DNA of 50,890 bases from Pyrrhoderma lamaoense (taxonomy: Eukaryota; Basidiomycota; Agaricomycetes; Hymenochaetales; Hymenochaetaceae): positions 1 through 50,890 of the forward strand of contig NBAZ01000052.1 in NCBI GenBank assembly GCA_002794735.1, written 5' to 3'. Positions within the stretch are counted from its first letter, which is position 1. Each line of letters starts with the position of its first letter. A program made the translations under genes and the position numbers. This document shows positions 23,225-35,199 of the stretch, piece after piece. Below the pieces are notes generated by a model. The model saw only the letters and a list, made by a program, of their open reading frames with translations. It was not told where the DNA came from and made no database searches.

Positions 23225-23433
23225 GAGAATCTGCATCTATTCACAGAGCTTGTTGTACAGCTCACACTTCCGAGGAAGACTCTTACATATACATATAGAT
23301 CCGAGGATTATGATTCCTCGGGAGCAGCTATGTCCGATTGTGATATTAAGAAAGAGAAAGAGGGGTCTAATCGTTGAACAAGGAACTAAATTAGTACTCA
23401 AAATGAGTTTTGAATGGTATGAAAAGATGTCAT
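23225..23433 (-). pseudogene. Relic F: first two exons of a C2 domain
   Basis: Exon 1 relic (MTSFHTIQ, start 23433) and exon 2 relic. Exon 2 reads VSQSDIAAPEES, a stop codon, then SSDLYVYVRVFLG, matching VSRSDISLPAKARASDIYAKI of the intact copy. The intron 1 acceptor AG is changed to AA. Nothing downstream remains recognisable. It is placed about 97 bp downstream of its own class I module (23530-23668). Confidence 0.75.
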
Positions 23434-23529
23434 AAATTTTATTCTGGTTTGATTGAGCGGACTGGTACTATTTCAAGGTGCGGAGGTCAAGCCTTGAGGA
23501 AAGGAGAGTTGGGGTCTGTAATAATCAGT

Positions 23530-23668
23530 TTGCCTCAAGGCGAGCTCAATGGACAACACTTGTTGATGGTAAAAAATAGAAAGATCTAGGAGTGCGGTGA
23601 TTTGGATCAGATAAAATCAACTTCGCGGAGACTAGGCTGGTCTGAGAGTGCTCAGGTGATTGTTACAT
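23530..23668 (-). promoter_or_regulatory. Class I 5' module of relic F
   Basis: Same conserved block as upstream of A, E and I: GCCTCAAGGCGAGCTCAATG, CTTGTTGATGGTAAA, GCGGTGATTTGGATCAGATA, CTCAGGTGATTGTTAC. It is better preserved than the relic gene it precedes. Confidence 0.45.
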
Positions 23669-23839
23669 TGTAGTATCATCACTTAAAACCCTCAAAACCT
23701 TAACAATACGGCACTTCCCTTACGTTTAGTGCTACTGAGTGTAATAAACCAAGTGACTACTGGTTGCACGTGCGTCACTTCCATTAGAAGTACTTTTTCA
23801 ATTTGGTTCGGACTGACCTCCAAGTGACTCCACTTGAAC

Positions 23840-23960
23840 CGCAATCGGATTCTCTCTCATCAACGGAAGGAACATCATGCATGTATGCGGTCTCCTATAA
23901 GCATTCTGAAGAAGTTCATGTAGTTATTTGTTGATGTTTGTCCCAATTGAGAGTGAGTTT
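23840..23960 (-). pseudogene. Stub of a WD40-exon start
   Basis: Minus-strand reading gives ELLQNAYR and then TCMMFLPLMRENPIAV, matching FLQDAHDQFLRF and LYMSFLPLMKEDSIVAE at the start of exon 9 in better copies, with about ten residues lost between. It is the only trace of a further decayed NLR unit between relic F and the methyltransferase. Confidence 0.55.
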
Positions 23961-24296
23961 CAGGCATGAATTGAGAAGGTGTTCGATGGACCGATAAGAC
24001 TCATCTTCTCGATCAACAATGAACAGCAATGGCTTTCCTCTCTGTGTCACTATCAGCACCAAGCCCTCTCCATGCATAGGAAATGGTCATTAGGCTCTCA
24101 TATACGGATGTATGGTGCAGATGGTTTGGCCTAGTGAGTGAACAATTCGACGATAACAGATACATATTGAGAGAACGAGATATATTGTAAATACAATGAA
24201 GAGTGATAGTTGTAGTACGCGGAATAATTCTCAAAATAGACTGATCATAGTTGTGCATATGTGAGCATAAAACCGTTTTAAAATACAGTTAGTGAG

Positions 24297-25120
24297 CTAC
24301 AAAGGCTTTCTAGCTACTACAATCGCATACTTGAAGAATAGCCCATCAGTGCTTTCCCATTCTTTGCTGGAAGCTTCAACCACTTCGCGTATCTCACCCC
24401 CTGAGCTATACATTCCCAACTCACCTTCAGCCATGACAGCCATCGCAAATCCACACAATACTCTCCTGAAATTCTCCGAGCCTGCCTCACCGATATGGCC
24501 CCAACTCTTTCCGAACGGCGCATTTCGAATACTCTCTTTCACATCCACGAACCCAGTATCCAATGTAAATTTCGCAAGTTGGTTACCACAGTCAGGCGAT
24601 AGCCCTCGCCAGAAGAGTAATGGGCGCAAAGGTCAACGAGTTGGAGGACGCCTTATGGTTTCAGGACTCGGTAGAGCTCGCACATGGCTACTCGCCATTG
24701 GAGCTCAGTGAGTGCTCCGACGAGAAGTCGGTGGTTGATAAAGTCAAACGTGTTTGTCCACTCATCAGGTAACTTGGTCACTGATGCTTCAACAAAATGA
24801 ACATTACTCGGATAGGAAGAAAAGAACATAGCGGATAGATATCTGCGCCGATAAGCTCGACCTTATTGCTAACCTCTTCCGATAATGCAAGAATCCACAA
24901 TCCTATGAAAGCATGCAAATGAAAGCATGAACATCAGTACTACTGCATACAAACCAGCTCCGGTAGCACAGTCTAGTATCTTTGATCCCTCCTTAAACTC
25001 TACGTCTTTATCATAAACCAGACGACCTTCAGAGACAGACTCTGTGATATACGCATGTCGTTTTATGAGCCTTAAGAGGATAAGATAAGCCATGGATTTG
25101 TGACACACTGAAGTGGTCAT
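24297..25120 (-). pseudogene. SAM-dependent methyltransferase pseudogene (class I, fungal Methyltransf_23-like)
   Basis: The one non-NLR gene outside the transposon. N-terminal part: RHAYITESVSEGRLVYDKDV, then EGSKILDCATGAG, a SAM-binding motif I. After a probable intron the sequence gives SEEVSNKVELIGADI. A frameshift follows, then VHFVEASVTKLPDEW, LVGALTELQWR and ELYRVLKP, a stop in place of Gly, and GVLQLVDLC. After a deletion relative to the usual family length comes RGLSPDCGNQLAKF, GFVDVKESIRNAPFGKSWG and a terminal ARKPL. One stop, at least one frameshift and an internal deletion make it inactive. Similar fungal enzymes include LaeA/UMTA-type methyltransferases; substrate unknown. Confidence 0.75.
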
Positions 25121-25239
25121 AACCGGACAACTAACCTATAGTTATCCTTGTCGCCTCTTGAAAGAATATAGATATCTTCCATTGGATTTGTATGCTCTTT
25201 GTAAGTGACACCACTTGTATGAGCTTGCGATAAATGTAA

Positions 25240-25744
25240 CTTGAAGCGAATGAATGTCTTTACCGTTTTCTTTAAATTCTATCTGAGGCATTGAAGGCGG
25301 GTACATTGGCTATGCAAGGACTTCTTTCTCCTGTGGGGTTATCGATGTCCAATCTTAGGGCAACAATTCGGGTACTATTACTCTGAGTCTTTCACTTCTG
25401 GATTTCCTTCACCATCATCTATTCCACATGCAAATGAATCAAGTAACCTTGTTCTTGGAGCTCGCAGCAATCAAGGCACACAAATCAATGAATAACAAAC
25501 TCTTAAAGAAGCAACGGCTGCTATTGAATTTTCAGGGAGTGAATAAGGCTGACGATAAAGAAATAAAGCATGGAAAGAGGTAGATTGAGACGCTAGAAAG
25601 TGAGAAAAGGCGATAGAACTACTAAAACCGTGATTTGTGCCTGTTTATACTATCTTATCCAAGCTCTCTATTCCGTTTTTAGCCAGAAATGAGATCTAGA
25701 CTACTTAGACTCGAGAATTTTTGAGAAGTATGAATGCACAAGTG
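25240..25744. other. 3' flank of relic G
   Basis: No gene. 25425-25510 matches the E/I-type 3' flank (CAAATGAATCAAGTAACC, CAAGGCACACAAATCAATGA). Confidence 0.45.
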
Positions 25745-27545
25745 CAGATGCATTTTTGTTGAAAAAAGCGTATTCAGAGTGCGCAGCCCACATACGAGTG
25801 AGCAACGGAGCTCTGGGGGTGCCCACATGAGTAATTTGTCGTTATTTCCAGTCAGCCATCCATCAAATTCACGATGCCAGATATTACCTTCTGATTCGAT
25901 ATTTACTGACTAAGCATAGACTGTTCCGTCGACTGAAAATGAGACAAATTTGATATATTTACTATCAGATGTAGGGAAAGCAGCGATAGAATTGAGGGGT
26001 GATGAAGCACGAAACTGTAAAAAGAGACGTGCATGGCCTGTTATTGGATTATGCACTGCTGGGCTAGTCTCAGTGCTCCAGACCCGTATTGTTTTGTCAG
26101 AAGATCATGGGTCAGCACACACTCCATTGTAGGAGAAAGCAACAGAGACAACTGAACTGAAATGACCATCAAAGGTGAGAAGTAGACTACCATCGGAAGT
26201 ATTCCAATTATGGATAATTTTATCAGATGAGCTGGAGACAGTCTTCTTTCCGCCGGGAGAGTGACAAGCAGAGTAGACACTGTGACTGTCCGTGTGCCCA
26301 GTGAGTAGTTCTGATCTCGGCGAGCCACTTTCGACTCTCCATACTAGGATCGGGAGAAAAAGCGAGTGAGAGAACCCTGCCAGTGGCACTGAGTGTAACC
26401 GTTGCATGTGATAAAAGCATCGTCGATCATATTCGATCCCGATGCAAAGTGAATTTCATTAATTTTGGATGAAAACGCAACTGACGTAGCCCAATGAGGA
26501 TGACTAAATCTCTGTTCCCTACATCCTAGACACATACTGAGCCATCAAACGAGCCGGAGACAGTAGATTTCTCTAGTTTTAGGCGAAATTTTAATTGCTT
26601 GTATTGCACCTGTTTTGTCCCTTAAACTCTAAATCTAAAATTACTCCCTTTCAACGTCCCTGACGTCACTCGACCCAGAGGCAAAATGCTAATTGCCAGG
26701 AACGAATGAGACAGAATTAAACTCTGTTTGTACGTCATTCGGATCTTTCCATGCCTTCTGCAATGCCGCCGTCACTGGAACTTGAAACCGAGAACACCAA
26801 ACTCACGCACGTCTCCAGAGAATCATAATGCACGCAATACCTTGCCACTCGACACTCCCCATAAATTGATTGTATCGGCCTCTTATCCTGATGCAACCCC
26901 TTGTTATCTGGAGAAAACTATAAGGAGTCGAGGTACATCCGTCATTATTCAGAAGTTACGACGTCTCCATCTTACACGTGTTGCACCCCATCACATTGCT
27001 GTGATATCCGTGTCTCCTCCCCTTCTTCGTCAATAATTCAAGCATTTCCACACGTTCACTAGGGAGAAGCATGATTCGAGTAAACTAATTTGCTAGCGAC
27101 TATTGAATGTAAGCATTCGAGATGATTGCTTCGGTGTCATCCAAGGTCAACTCCCGATAACGTGTCCATAGACGTAATTGACGTCTGCTCCTTGCCAAAC
27201 AGAGTAATCGTAAATGATTCCTGAACGTTGCTTTTCGTTGCATCATTCCAAACATGTGTTTTTCCGTGTGCATGCACATACAGGTTATCAAGAAGTAGAG
27301 ACTTTGTATCTACTAATTGCTTCAATTCACTAGCTTTCTCTTGTTTCTTGCTTTTGATAAGCCTTACAGCCATTGCAGCCCATATAAGTAGACCGCCTGC
27401 CGCGTCCCCTGGGATTTCCATACTCCCTTCTCATGGCCAATCAGGCTCTACTACTATTCTACCAGCCTTTCTTTACCTTTTTAGCTTGGCTTCGAAGTAC
27501 ATATACACCAGGACATCACGTTTCGCATCAACCGTATTTTGACCT
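25745..27545 (-). pseudogene. Relic G: decayed NACHT-WD40 copy
   Basis: Heavily eroded. 27137-27540 reads the post-Walker NACHT region: GDAAGGLLIWAAMAVRLIKSK, VDTKSLLLDNLYVHA and TITLFGKEQTS, matching AACGLFIWAATAVRLTESK of copy K. After a large loss the WD40 part resumes in shifting frames with repeats near 26980-25980, for example PDATPCYLEK and MIDDAFITCNG, YSACHSPGGKKTVSSSSD and NTSDGSLLLTFDGH. The tail resembles the C-terminal WIPP region near 25830 but with several disruptions. The C2, helical and Walker A parts are missing. Its 3' flank places it in the E/I lineage. Confidence 0.7.
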
Positions 27546-28343
27546 CGTATATGTGCTTATGCAGACGAGCAAGGTGAATAAGAGCTTTGGGGCATAAAGA
27601 TGGTAAGGTTTATTTCCTTGATATCAACGAAATAGTAATTTGCATTCAGCTTCAGCCTACGTGTATGATAGTGAGCGAACAGAAGAGATATACTTATATG
27701 GGGCAGTTAATAGAGCTACGACAATGCTATTGTATTAAGTTGGTATCTAATAATGTGATGGAGCTTCAATGGTTATGCGTGTGTCAGGGGAGTTTGGATT
27801 TAATCACGCAGTTTGGGTAACACGAATTCATAAGAAGCTCACTAAATAAGTGCTAATGAGCAGGCGCTATCGTTACATTGTGCATACCTAATAGAGAACT
27901 GTATTTAAAGGAGGTGATATTCTGAAGTGAGAAAAAGCATTGAGAAAGCGTAATACTATATTTGTAGACGATCATACGAGACGGAAAGGAAGAGACATAA
28001 GATAGGTTTTGGGACCAACTGAATGTATAACTAAGCAGCGAATCTATTTATATCTTCTTACCAAAACTCCAAGCTCCAGAGACGACCTGGACTGGGAGTA
28101 CTTGAGAACTCGTATGTGCTTTTGTAGACAAACTAAATACAGAATAGATCTTTAGAGACGTAAAGAAAATAAGGTTGATTTACTTGGCGTCAGTGAAATA
28201 GTGATGGATATGAATCACAATCTATGTGTATGATAGAAAGCGAACAAGATACGTGTAGATAGATAAAGTATCTAACAAAATTGCGATGGTGCAGATAAAG
28301 ACATCCAAGCACGGCAATCATTATAGATAGTGAATTTGCAACA
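27546..28343. other. 3' flank of relic H
   Basis: No gene. Same intergenic block as 5580-6109, 37010-37520, 39700-40161 and 46790-47018 (anchor ACTCGTATGTGCTTT at about 28112). Confidence 0.5.
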
Positions 28344-29125
28344 CTAAGAAAGAGCAGTATGAGAGGGGAAACAAGCAGTCCACTGATCTCCTCGATAGAT
28401 TGAAGAGTCCAAACTTGTTGAAAAGCGTGAACTCAGAATGCGTGGACCATATACGAGGGAGTGACGGAGATCTGGGGAAGCCATCCAGTATCTTCAAGAC
28501 GCCATTCTTCTCCTTCTGATTCGACATCTACTGACCAAAAATGGATTACTCCATCTTCAAAGCTCGAAGCAAGTTTGATATACTTATTGTTAGACGAAGG
28601 GAAGGATGCGACACAGTTGACTTTTGATGAAACACAGGATTGAAAAAAGAGAGCGCCAGTCGATCTTTATATCCCGAGAAAGCATATAGCCCATCGTTGG
28701 AGTGAGTGATAGAGTAGACATGACCAGGATGCACATCAAAGGTAGAAAGTGGGTCACCATTGGAAGCATCCCAACTACGAACTGTTTTATCGGCTTCTCC
28801 AGAGTCAATCTTCCTTCCGTCGGGAGAATAAGAAACTGAGTAGACACCACCTTTGTTCTTAATGAAGGGTTTTGTTGCCAGTGAACCACTTTCGACATTC
28901 CTTACATAAATTGACTCGTCTCCAGAGCCCGAAGCAAGATGCTTAACATCAGGAGAAAATGCGATTCCGTTTCTGATTATTGTTCCTTCCCCCTTCCGGA
29001 ACATGATCAACGAAAATATTCTTGAGAAATCCCTTTTCATATCTTCACCCCAATCAAGTGAGCCCTCGAATGTTGTCGTGTACAATTCACTAATTGATAA
29101 TGATTTAGTGTTGACCAAACGCTTT
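28344..29125 (-). pseudogene. Relic H: post-NACHT fragment fused to WD40 repeats 10-12
   Basis: Starts within the post-Walker NACHT region (VNTKSLSISELYTTTFEGSL, FSRIFSLIMF), then after a few unrelated residues enters IAFSPDVKHLASGSGDESI of WD40 repeat 10 in the same frame. Repeats 10 and 11 follow (GGVYSVSYSPDGRK, TVRSWDASNGDPLSTFD). Within repeat 12, after SGYKDR, about 40 codons are lost and the frame changes. The tail is present but shifted. Most similar in the visible part to copy L (same SWNASNGDPLSTFDVH wording). Confidence 0.8.
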
Positions 29126-29796
29126 CCATACAGACCGATAACTATGATACACTAGTAATGTCAGGTGCATTTCTGCATTGTCCATTTCTGGCTTTCTTTC
29201 ATTATCATCTTTCCGACGTGCAAATGAATCAAGCGACGTTGATCTTGGACTACGCAGTAATTAAGGCACACAAATCAATGGATATAAAACTCCCTCAAGT
29301 AGTAGTAGTAAAGCGTAGAAAGCTCATAATAAGTTGCTAACATACTCTGAGAGTGCGAGTGAGGTTAGTGATAAAGAAAGAAAGCATGTAAAGAGGTTGA
29401 TAAGATATATGGATAGTTATTTGAACTTTTCTTATGACGGGTAGAAAGGATGTGAGATGATAAAGAGTGATAAAATTTATACGACCATGCATAGCGTCAG
29501 CTCATAGTATATCATTCAATCACTCGCGAGACGAGCTATAGACTACTCAGATTCGAGTTCTCCTGAGAAGTATTATTGCATAAGTGCGGACCAGTTAAAT
29601 GACGAAAGGGCTAGTATAGATACAAAGAGAAGGACATTGATTGCAATCGTGGAAGAGGCTAATAGAAAGAGTACTTGTATACATTGGTATCATAATTGAT
29701 GCTATTCCAGTACTAAAACAAAAAAATGACGCAAGCACAAAAGTGTAGGTTAAGAAAACATAGAAGATACAGTATTAAGGAAGGGTATTATGAGAT
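29126..29796. other. 3' flank of copy I
   Basis: No gene. Nearly colinear with 13766-14376 downstream of copy E, showing that E and I came from one duplicated block that included the flank. Confidence 0.6.
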
Positions 29797-32700
29797 TCAT
29801 AGGTCAGGAGAAGGAAAACAAGCAGTCCACTGGTCGCCTTGATTGGCTGAAAGATACAATTTTGTTGAAAATCGTGTATTTAGAGTGCGAATGCACGGCC
29901 CATGGACCAGTGAATGACGAAGGTCTGGGGAATCCATATCAGATAATTGCCATTGTTTCCCGTTAACCAACTATCATCTTCCAGACGCCATTTCTTTCCT
30001 TCTGCCTCGATAGGTACAGACCAAATGTGGATTGTTCCATCAAAGGAGCTCGAGGCAAATTCGATATACTTACTATCAGACGTTAGGAAGGCAGCGATAG
30101 AGTTGACTTCCGATGAAACACGGGACTGAAAGAAGAGAACGCCCGTCGACACGTTCCATATGCAGATAGTTTGATCAGCAGAGCCGGAGATTATCCACTT
30201 TCCATCGGGGGAAAGCACACAGAGTAAACTCTGTTCACATGGCATGTTATTATTTTATACACAGCTTGACTAGTTTCGGTGTTCCAGACTCGTATTGTGT
30301 AGTCGTCTGATGCAGAGACAACATATGATCCGTCAGGGGAGTAGGTGACAGAGGTGACCCGATCAGAATGACCTCTAAAAGTGAAAAGTAGACTGCGATT
30401 GGTAACATTCCAGATACAGACAGTTTTATCGTGTGATCCAGAGACAATCTTCTTTCCGTCGGGAGAATAACAGACTGAGGAGACAGCGCTCGTATGACCA
30501 ATGAGTGGTTCTGCTTCCAATGAGCCACTCTCAACACTCCACACTCGGATTGATTCGTCGCTAGAGCCCGAAGCAAGATGCTTACCATCAGGAGAAAAAG
30601 CGAGTGAGCGAACCCAGTCAGTGTGACCGTTGCATGTGACAAATTCATCGTCGATCATATTCCATATTCGTATTGAGTCACGTAATCCCGCGGAGAAGTG
30701 ATTTTCATCCGGTGAAAACGCGACTGAGAATACTAAACCAGACTGTTTTAAAGGCCCTTTGATCAAGTGACCGCTCTTCGTATTCCACACACATACTACG
30801 CCATCTAAAGAGCCGGAGACAAGATACTTTCCTGTTTTCGGTGAAATCGCAATTGCACTGATTGCATTTGTGTGTCCCTCGAACTCCGATTGTGTCACTC
30901 CTCTTTCAACGTCCCATACCCGGATCGTCCTATCCCAAGACGCAGAGGCGAAGTGCCTGCCGTCAGGTGCAAATGAGATAGACGAAACCCAGTAAGTATG
31001 GCCTTTGAATTTGAATCTTTTCGGATGTGCATCGCTGTCGCCTGCATTCCACAGTCTTACTACTCCATCTTTAGATCCCGACAGAATATATTTCCCGTCA
31101 CTTGAGAACGCAACCGAGCTTACAAATCTCGTGGCGTTTTTGGGAATGCATGCAATGCCTTTCCAGTCGACACTTCGCTTACACAACTTATGCGATTGTT
31201 TGACCCCGATAGAACTCGCTCACTGTCTGGAGTAAACGATAGAGAAATGACTGGGTCTGGGTGGCATTTGACTGGGTCGGAGATCATCTTTCTGCTTTGT
31301 ACGTCCCTGACAATGATAGTACCATCTCTTAAACCTGACGCGAGGTAGCGTCCATTGGGTGAGAACACGACACATTCCACACCATATGAATGCCCTTCCA
31401 ACGGATCTCCGACTGGTGCACCGCTCTCAGCATCCCACAGCCTAACAGTCTTATCATAAGAACCCGATGCTATATATCTCCCGTCTCCAGAAAATGCGAC
31501 AGAAGTAATCCTGTCCGAATGGCCAGTAAGTGGTCCATAAGCACTCTCCCCTGTAACCACATTCCACACCCGCACTGTCTTATCCTCAGACCCCGACGCA
31601 ATATATCTCCCATCTCCAGAGTATGCAACACTCGCCACTTTGTCTGAATGTCCTTCAATTGGGCCGAGGAGCCGTCTGCCACTCACCACATCCCATATCT
31701 CAACAACACCTTCGCTTGATCCCGATACAATACGTTCCCCATCAGGCGAGTATGAAATAGAATTGACCTCACTGCCAACACTCATTTGCCTGGTACATGC
31801 CATTTTGGGCTTGTAGCCGACATACTCGACCCGTGTCAGTGATTTTGCCTGCTTAGCGAAGTGCTCAGCGACGATGGAGTCCTCCTTCATTAACGGGAGG
31901 AATGACATGTACAAATGGGGAGTACTTTGGGAGATGGGCTCGATGAATCTCAGGAGATGATCATAGGCATCGCGGAGAAATGCGGATAGTTGTTCGTGCT
32001 TGTTCTATATAGATATTAGCACGATCCATGATTCGATCTAGAAGCACTTACCCCTATCCAGGTGATGGCATCATGCAGCGATTGTAAAAGAGAAGTGTAT
32101 ATCGAGCCTGTGAGGCTGAGGACCTCGACCCAATACAGTAACGGATTTTTCGCGAATGATTCGAGCTGTTTGCACAGATCCTCCGAGTATGGGGCCTCCC
32201 GCAGATGAGAAGCCCAATGGCGACAGGTATATAGTAGCGAGGCAGAGATAATCTTTTTACGCGATCCTCAAGTCCAGGTACGTCCTTATTCAGATTGTAT
32301 GATGTTTGCAGCTCACAGACGTTGAATCGAAGCTTTTCCATCAGCTCGAAGCATCGCAGAGAGATATGCGCCTTTTCTTTTTCTTCGTCAATAAACCACT
32401 CCTTATCACGCGTTTCTTTCGATATCAAGTAGTCGTATAGGGAGGTGTGATACAAACGAACAGGCTGGCCGGAATCAAATACTACTATCGAGCGTAGTGA
32501 ATCGAGAATGCTCTGTGTCGTTGCCTGGCCGCAACTCAGCATCTCATCGATAGTCTTGATCGGTAGCTGCTCCTTACCGAACAAATTTTAGTGAAAAGAT
32601 CTTCAGGAAATCGGTTCTCGTATTTGCATCCCAGTCAAGAGAGTCTTTGAGTACGGTTGCATATAAATCGTCAAGTGATAGCGGTTTCATGCTTACTAAT

Positions 32701-34878
32701 CGCTCTAGTACAGCTGTCTTATTTCCTTTCTTACTTTCAACGAGTCGCACAGCCGTTGCCGCCCATATAAAGAGTCCATCCGCGGCACTACCCAATATTC
32801 TCATACTCTCGTCCCAAGGCCACTTAGTTTCCATGATCCTACGATCGTCCTTCAACTTCCCCAGCTCAGATTTTATGTATTTCAGAACATCACTCTTGGC
32901 GTCTTCTGACTCGTGATCTAGATTCATGTGACGCAGTTGTAGTCGTTTGAGCTCCTCAGGTGAACCGATATCTTCCTCTGGTCGACTAGTGACAAGAAAG
33001 CGGTAGTTGGAAGGTAGCGTCTGTAGTTTCTCCTTGATTAACCTGATATACGGCCCCGCGACTCATTATTCCCACACTCGTCCAGAGCATCGAGAACGAT
33101 GAGAATTTCATCCTTTTCCTTTCCTTCCTTTATAATCTCTTGAAGAGGGTCAGAAAGCAAGATCTCGAAGGCCCTTTCTGGTGTAGCAGTGGTTATATCA
33201 TTTGCAGCAAGCTGAACATCGATGGCATTGGCAGTTCTTTGGCATCGGAGGGCTAGATCGTATGCGATAGTACGGAAGATATATGCAGGATCGCTTTTGT
33301 CTCTCAAAAAGTACTGGTGCGAACCGAGTTGGCCCTTCCTCTGGTAAATTTCTGCAATTGTGGTAGCGATCGTGCTCTTGCCTGTTCCAGCACGTCCAAG
33401 GATAAAGAAGACATTAGGAGCATTCGTATCTTGTATCCACTCCTCTATTTCTTTCAAGACCTCCACACGTGTTCCTCTCAGGCAGGAATGGCGATCAGGT
33501 TTACCCTCGTGCTTTGGTTTCAGTTTCTCTTTTAACTCTGTTTAAAGTATGATTGTAAGCGGATGGTGTTGGTGTCTTAGATCTAAATTTACCTTTTCTG
33601 AGTTCCCTTATTTGCTCCTCAATGATGCCCTGCCTCTTAAATGCCGATTCTAGACCCACTTTCAGACTGTCTAGCGTATTCTCCAAGTCATCTATTGCAG
33701 CTTTCTTGTTCTGCAATATCGCACGGACTAAGAACACCATCTAATCAGCACGTGAGGTAGGTCACACTCTTATCTATCTCACCTATAAAACTCTTTCGTG
33801 CATAGTCTCGGAGAAGAGTACTGCATTGAGTGATGAATTCGAAGAGTTCTACCCTGATTGAAAGCAAAGATTCGGATGGGTTTGAGAAAACAGAAGTCTC
33901 CTTGTTAATCAAAAACAAGCCCATTAAATTCTTTACAAGATCCTTGACCCGTTTGTCAGTTCTGGGTTGTTCAGCAATGATCTGCAAGAACTAAGTTTCT
34001 CATACTAAAATACATCCCAAGAAAAAACTCGCCTTTATGAACGCTGTCGTTGTGCACCATACTAACTTCAGGTATGGGCTTGCCTACACATGATTCAACC
34101 AACGTTAGATTATAGCCAGTAATCAACATCAAAATACTCACTTCTGCTATGCCGTCACCGAACTCAACAAAAGCAGTGGTGGGATAACCTACTTCCACCA
34201 ATGATTGACACGCCTTGCTTTCAGCTACGCGCTTTGCCGCATCGAATATTGTGTTGACTTTCTCTGCTAAGTTGCTATCATTGGAGGGGTGAACTCCAAG
34301 GAGGGTATGAGCCAGATTCATGAGAGTTATCTCAGCGTTCTTCATTCTATCCGATGGTCGGAGGCACAATGCGACCGAAGGTTTTGAATCATCCTGCGAT
34401 TGTAGTGTAATATGAACATCTATCATGTTGACATATGAGCTTTTGTGCGGAGGAACACAGAACACAACGTAAACCTTGCCTTCTCCATTCTCTCTCAAAA
34501 GTTCTTTGAGAGTGCACATCGCATGCCCAATATCTTTACTAATAGTAGTTTCCTTCTTTAACTTTAAAGTTATCTGAGTCGCTGTGTCCGAACATGTTCT
34601 TGTTGGGAAAGGGAAATATAAGTTTCTAGGGAATTTTATAGTAATTACTATCATACGCACATCGGGAAAGTCTCGTTCCATTGAGGAGGTAAAGTGTTAA
34701 CTGAATTCGTTCTAAGGGTTTGGTCTCCGCATGAGATTTTAACATATAGATTTGGAGCCTTTGATCTTTCAGGCACGGTCACGTCAGAATGTAATACTAC
34801 GGTGGGTAATCAGTTGATCATGATCTATCGTTTCGTAGCTAACAAAAACGAACCTTGAAGGGTATAGTATGAAGACAT
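29797..34878 (-). pseudogene. NLR copy I: full-length C2-NACHT-WD40 pseudogene, several frameshifts
   Basis: All nine exons are present: 34854-34878 (MSSYYTLQ), 34661-34796, 34480-34598, 34142-34419, 34033-34083, 33981 down to the GTGAGA donor near 33783, 33593-33727, 32052-33537 and 29797-32004. Walker A is GRAGTGKS and Walker B ILIVLDALDECG. Frame breaks in the NACHT exon fall near 33055, 32580 and 32255; in the WD40 exon near 31135, 30215 and 29930. The 30215 and 29930 breaks are single-base losses in short C or G runs. Introns 3 and 5 show GC instead of GT at the donor (GAAG then GCAAGG; AAAG then GCGAGT). All 14 WD40 repeats are traceable. Six frame breaks make it a pseudogene unless the sequence is poor. 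Confidence 0.85.
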
Positions 34879-34987
34879 GGTCTTAATTTTGGAACGATCT
34901 TGACTTTGAGTAGGGGAAGACAAAGTTAGGGTATGGAGAGGGTTGATGGCAAAGCCTTGAGGGAAGGAGAGGGATGAACAATAAACT

Positions 34988-35120
34988 GGCCTCAAGGCAG
35001 TTTGATGGGATCAACGTTGATAATGAAAATAGAAAAGTGTGGGAGCATGGTGATCTGGATCAAATAGAATCAGATATTCAGAGGCTAGGCCAGTCTAAGA
35101 GTTCTCAGGCGATTGTTACA
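34988..35120 (-). promoter_or_regulatory. Class I 5' module of copy I
   Basis: Starts about 110 bp before the copy I start codon: GGCCTCAAGGCAGTTTGATG, CGTTGATAATGAAAAT, GCATGGTGATCTGGATCAAAT, GAGGCTAGGCCAGTC, CTCAGGCGATTGTTAC. Same order and spacing as at 23530-23668. Confidence 0.5.
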
Positions 35121-35199
35121 TCATCACTATAATTCTCAAAACCTTCTCGTTATAAATCTTCTTCTCACACTAATTTTTTGCTTTCGTTCTCTGAACTGG

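Noticed and set aside
24292..24711. Plus-strand frame of 139 codons
   Set aside because: Antisense to the methyltransferase pseudogene, whose conserved motifs are clearly on the minus strand.
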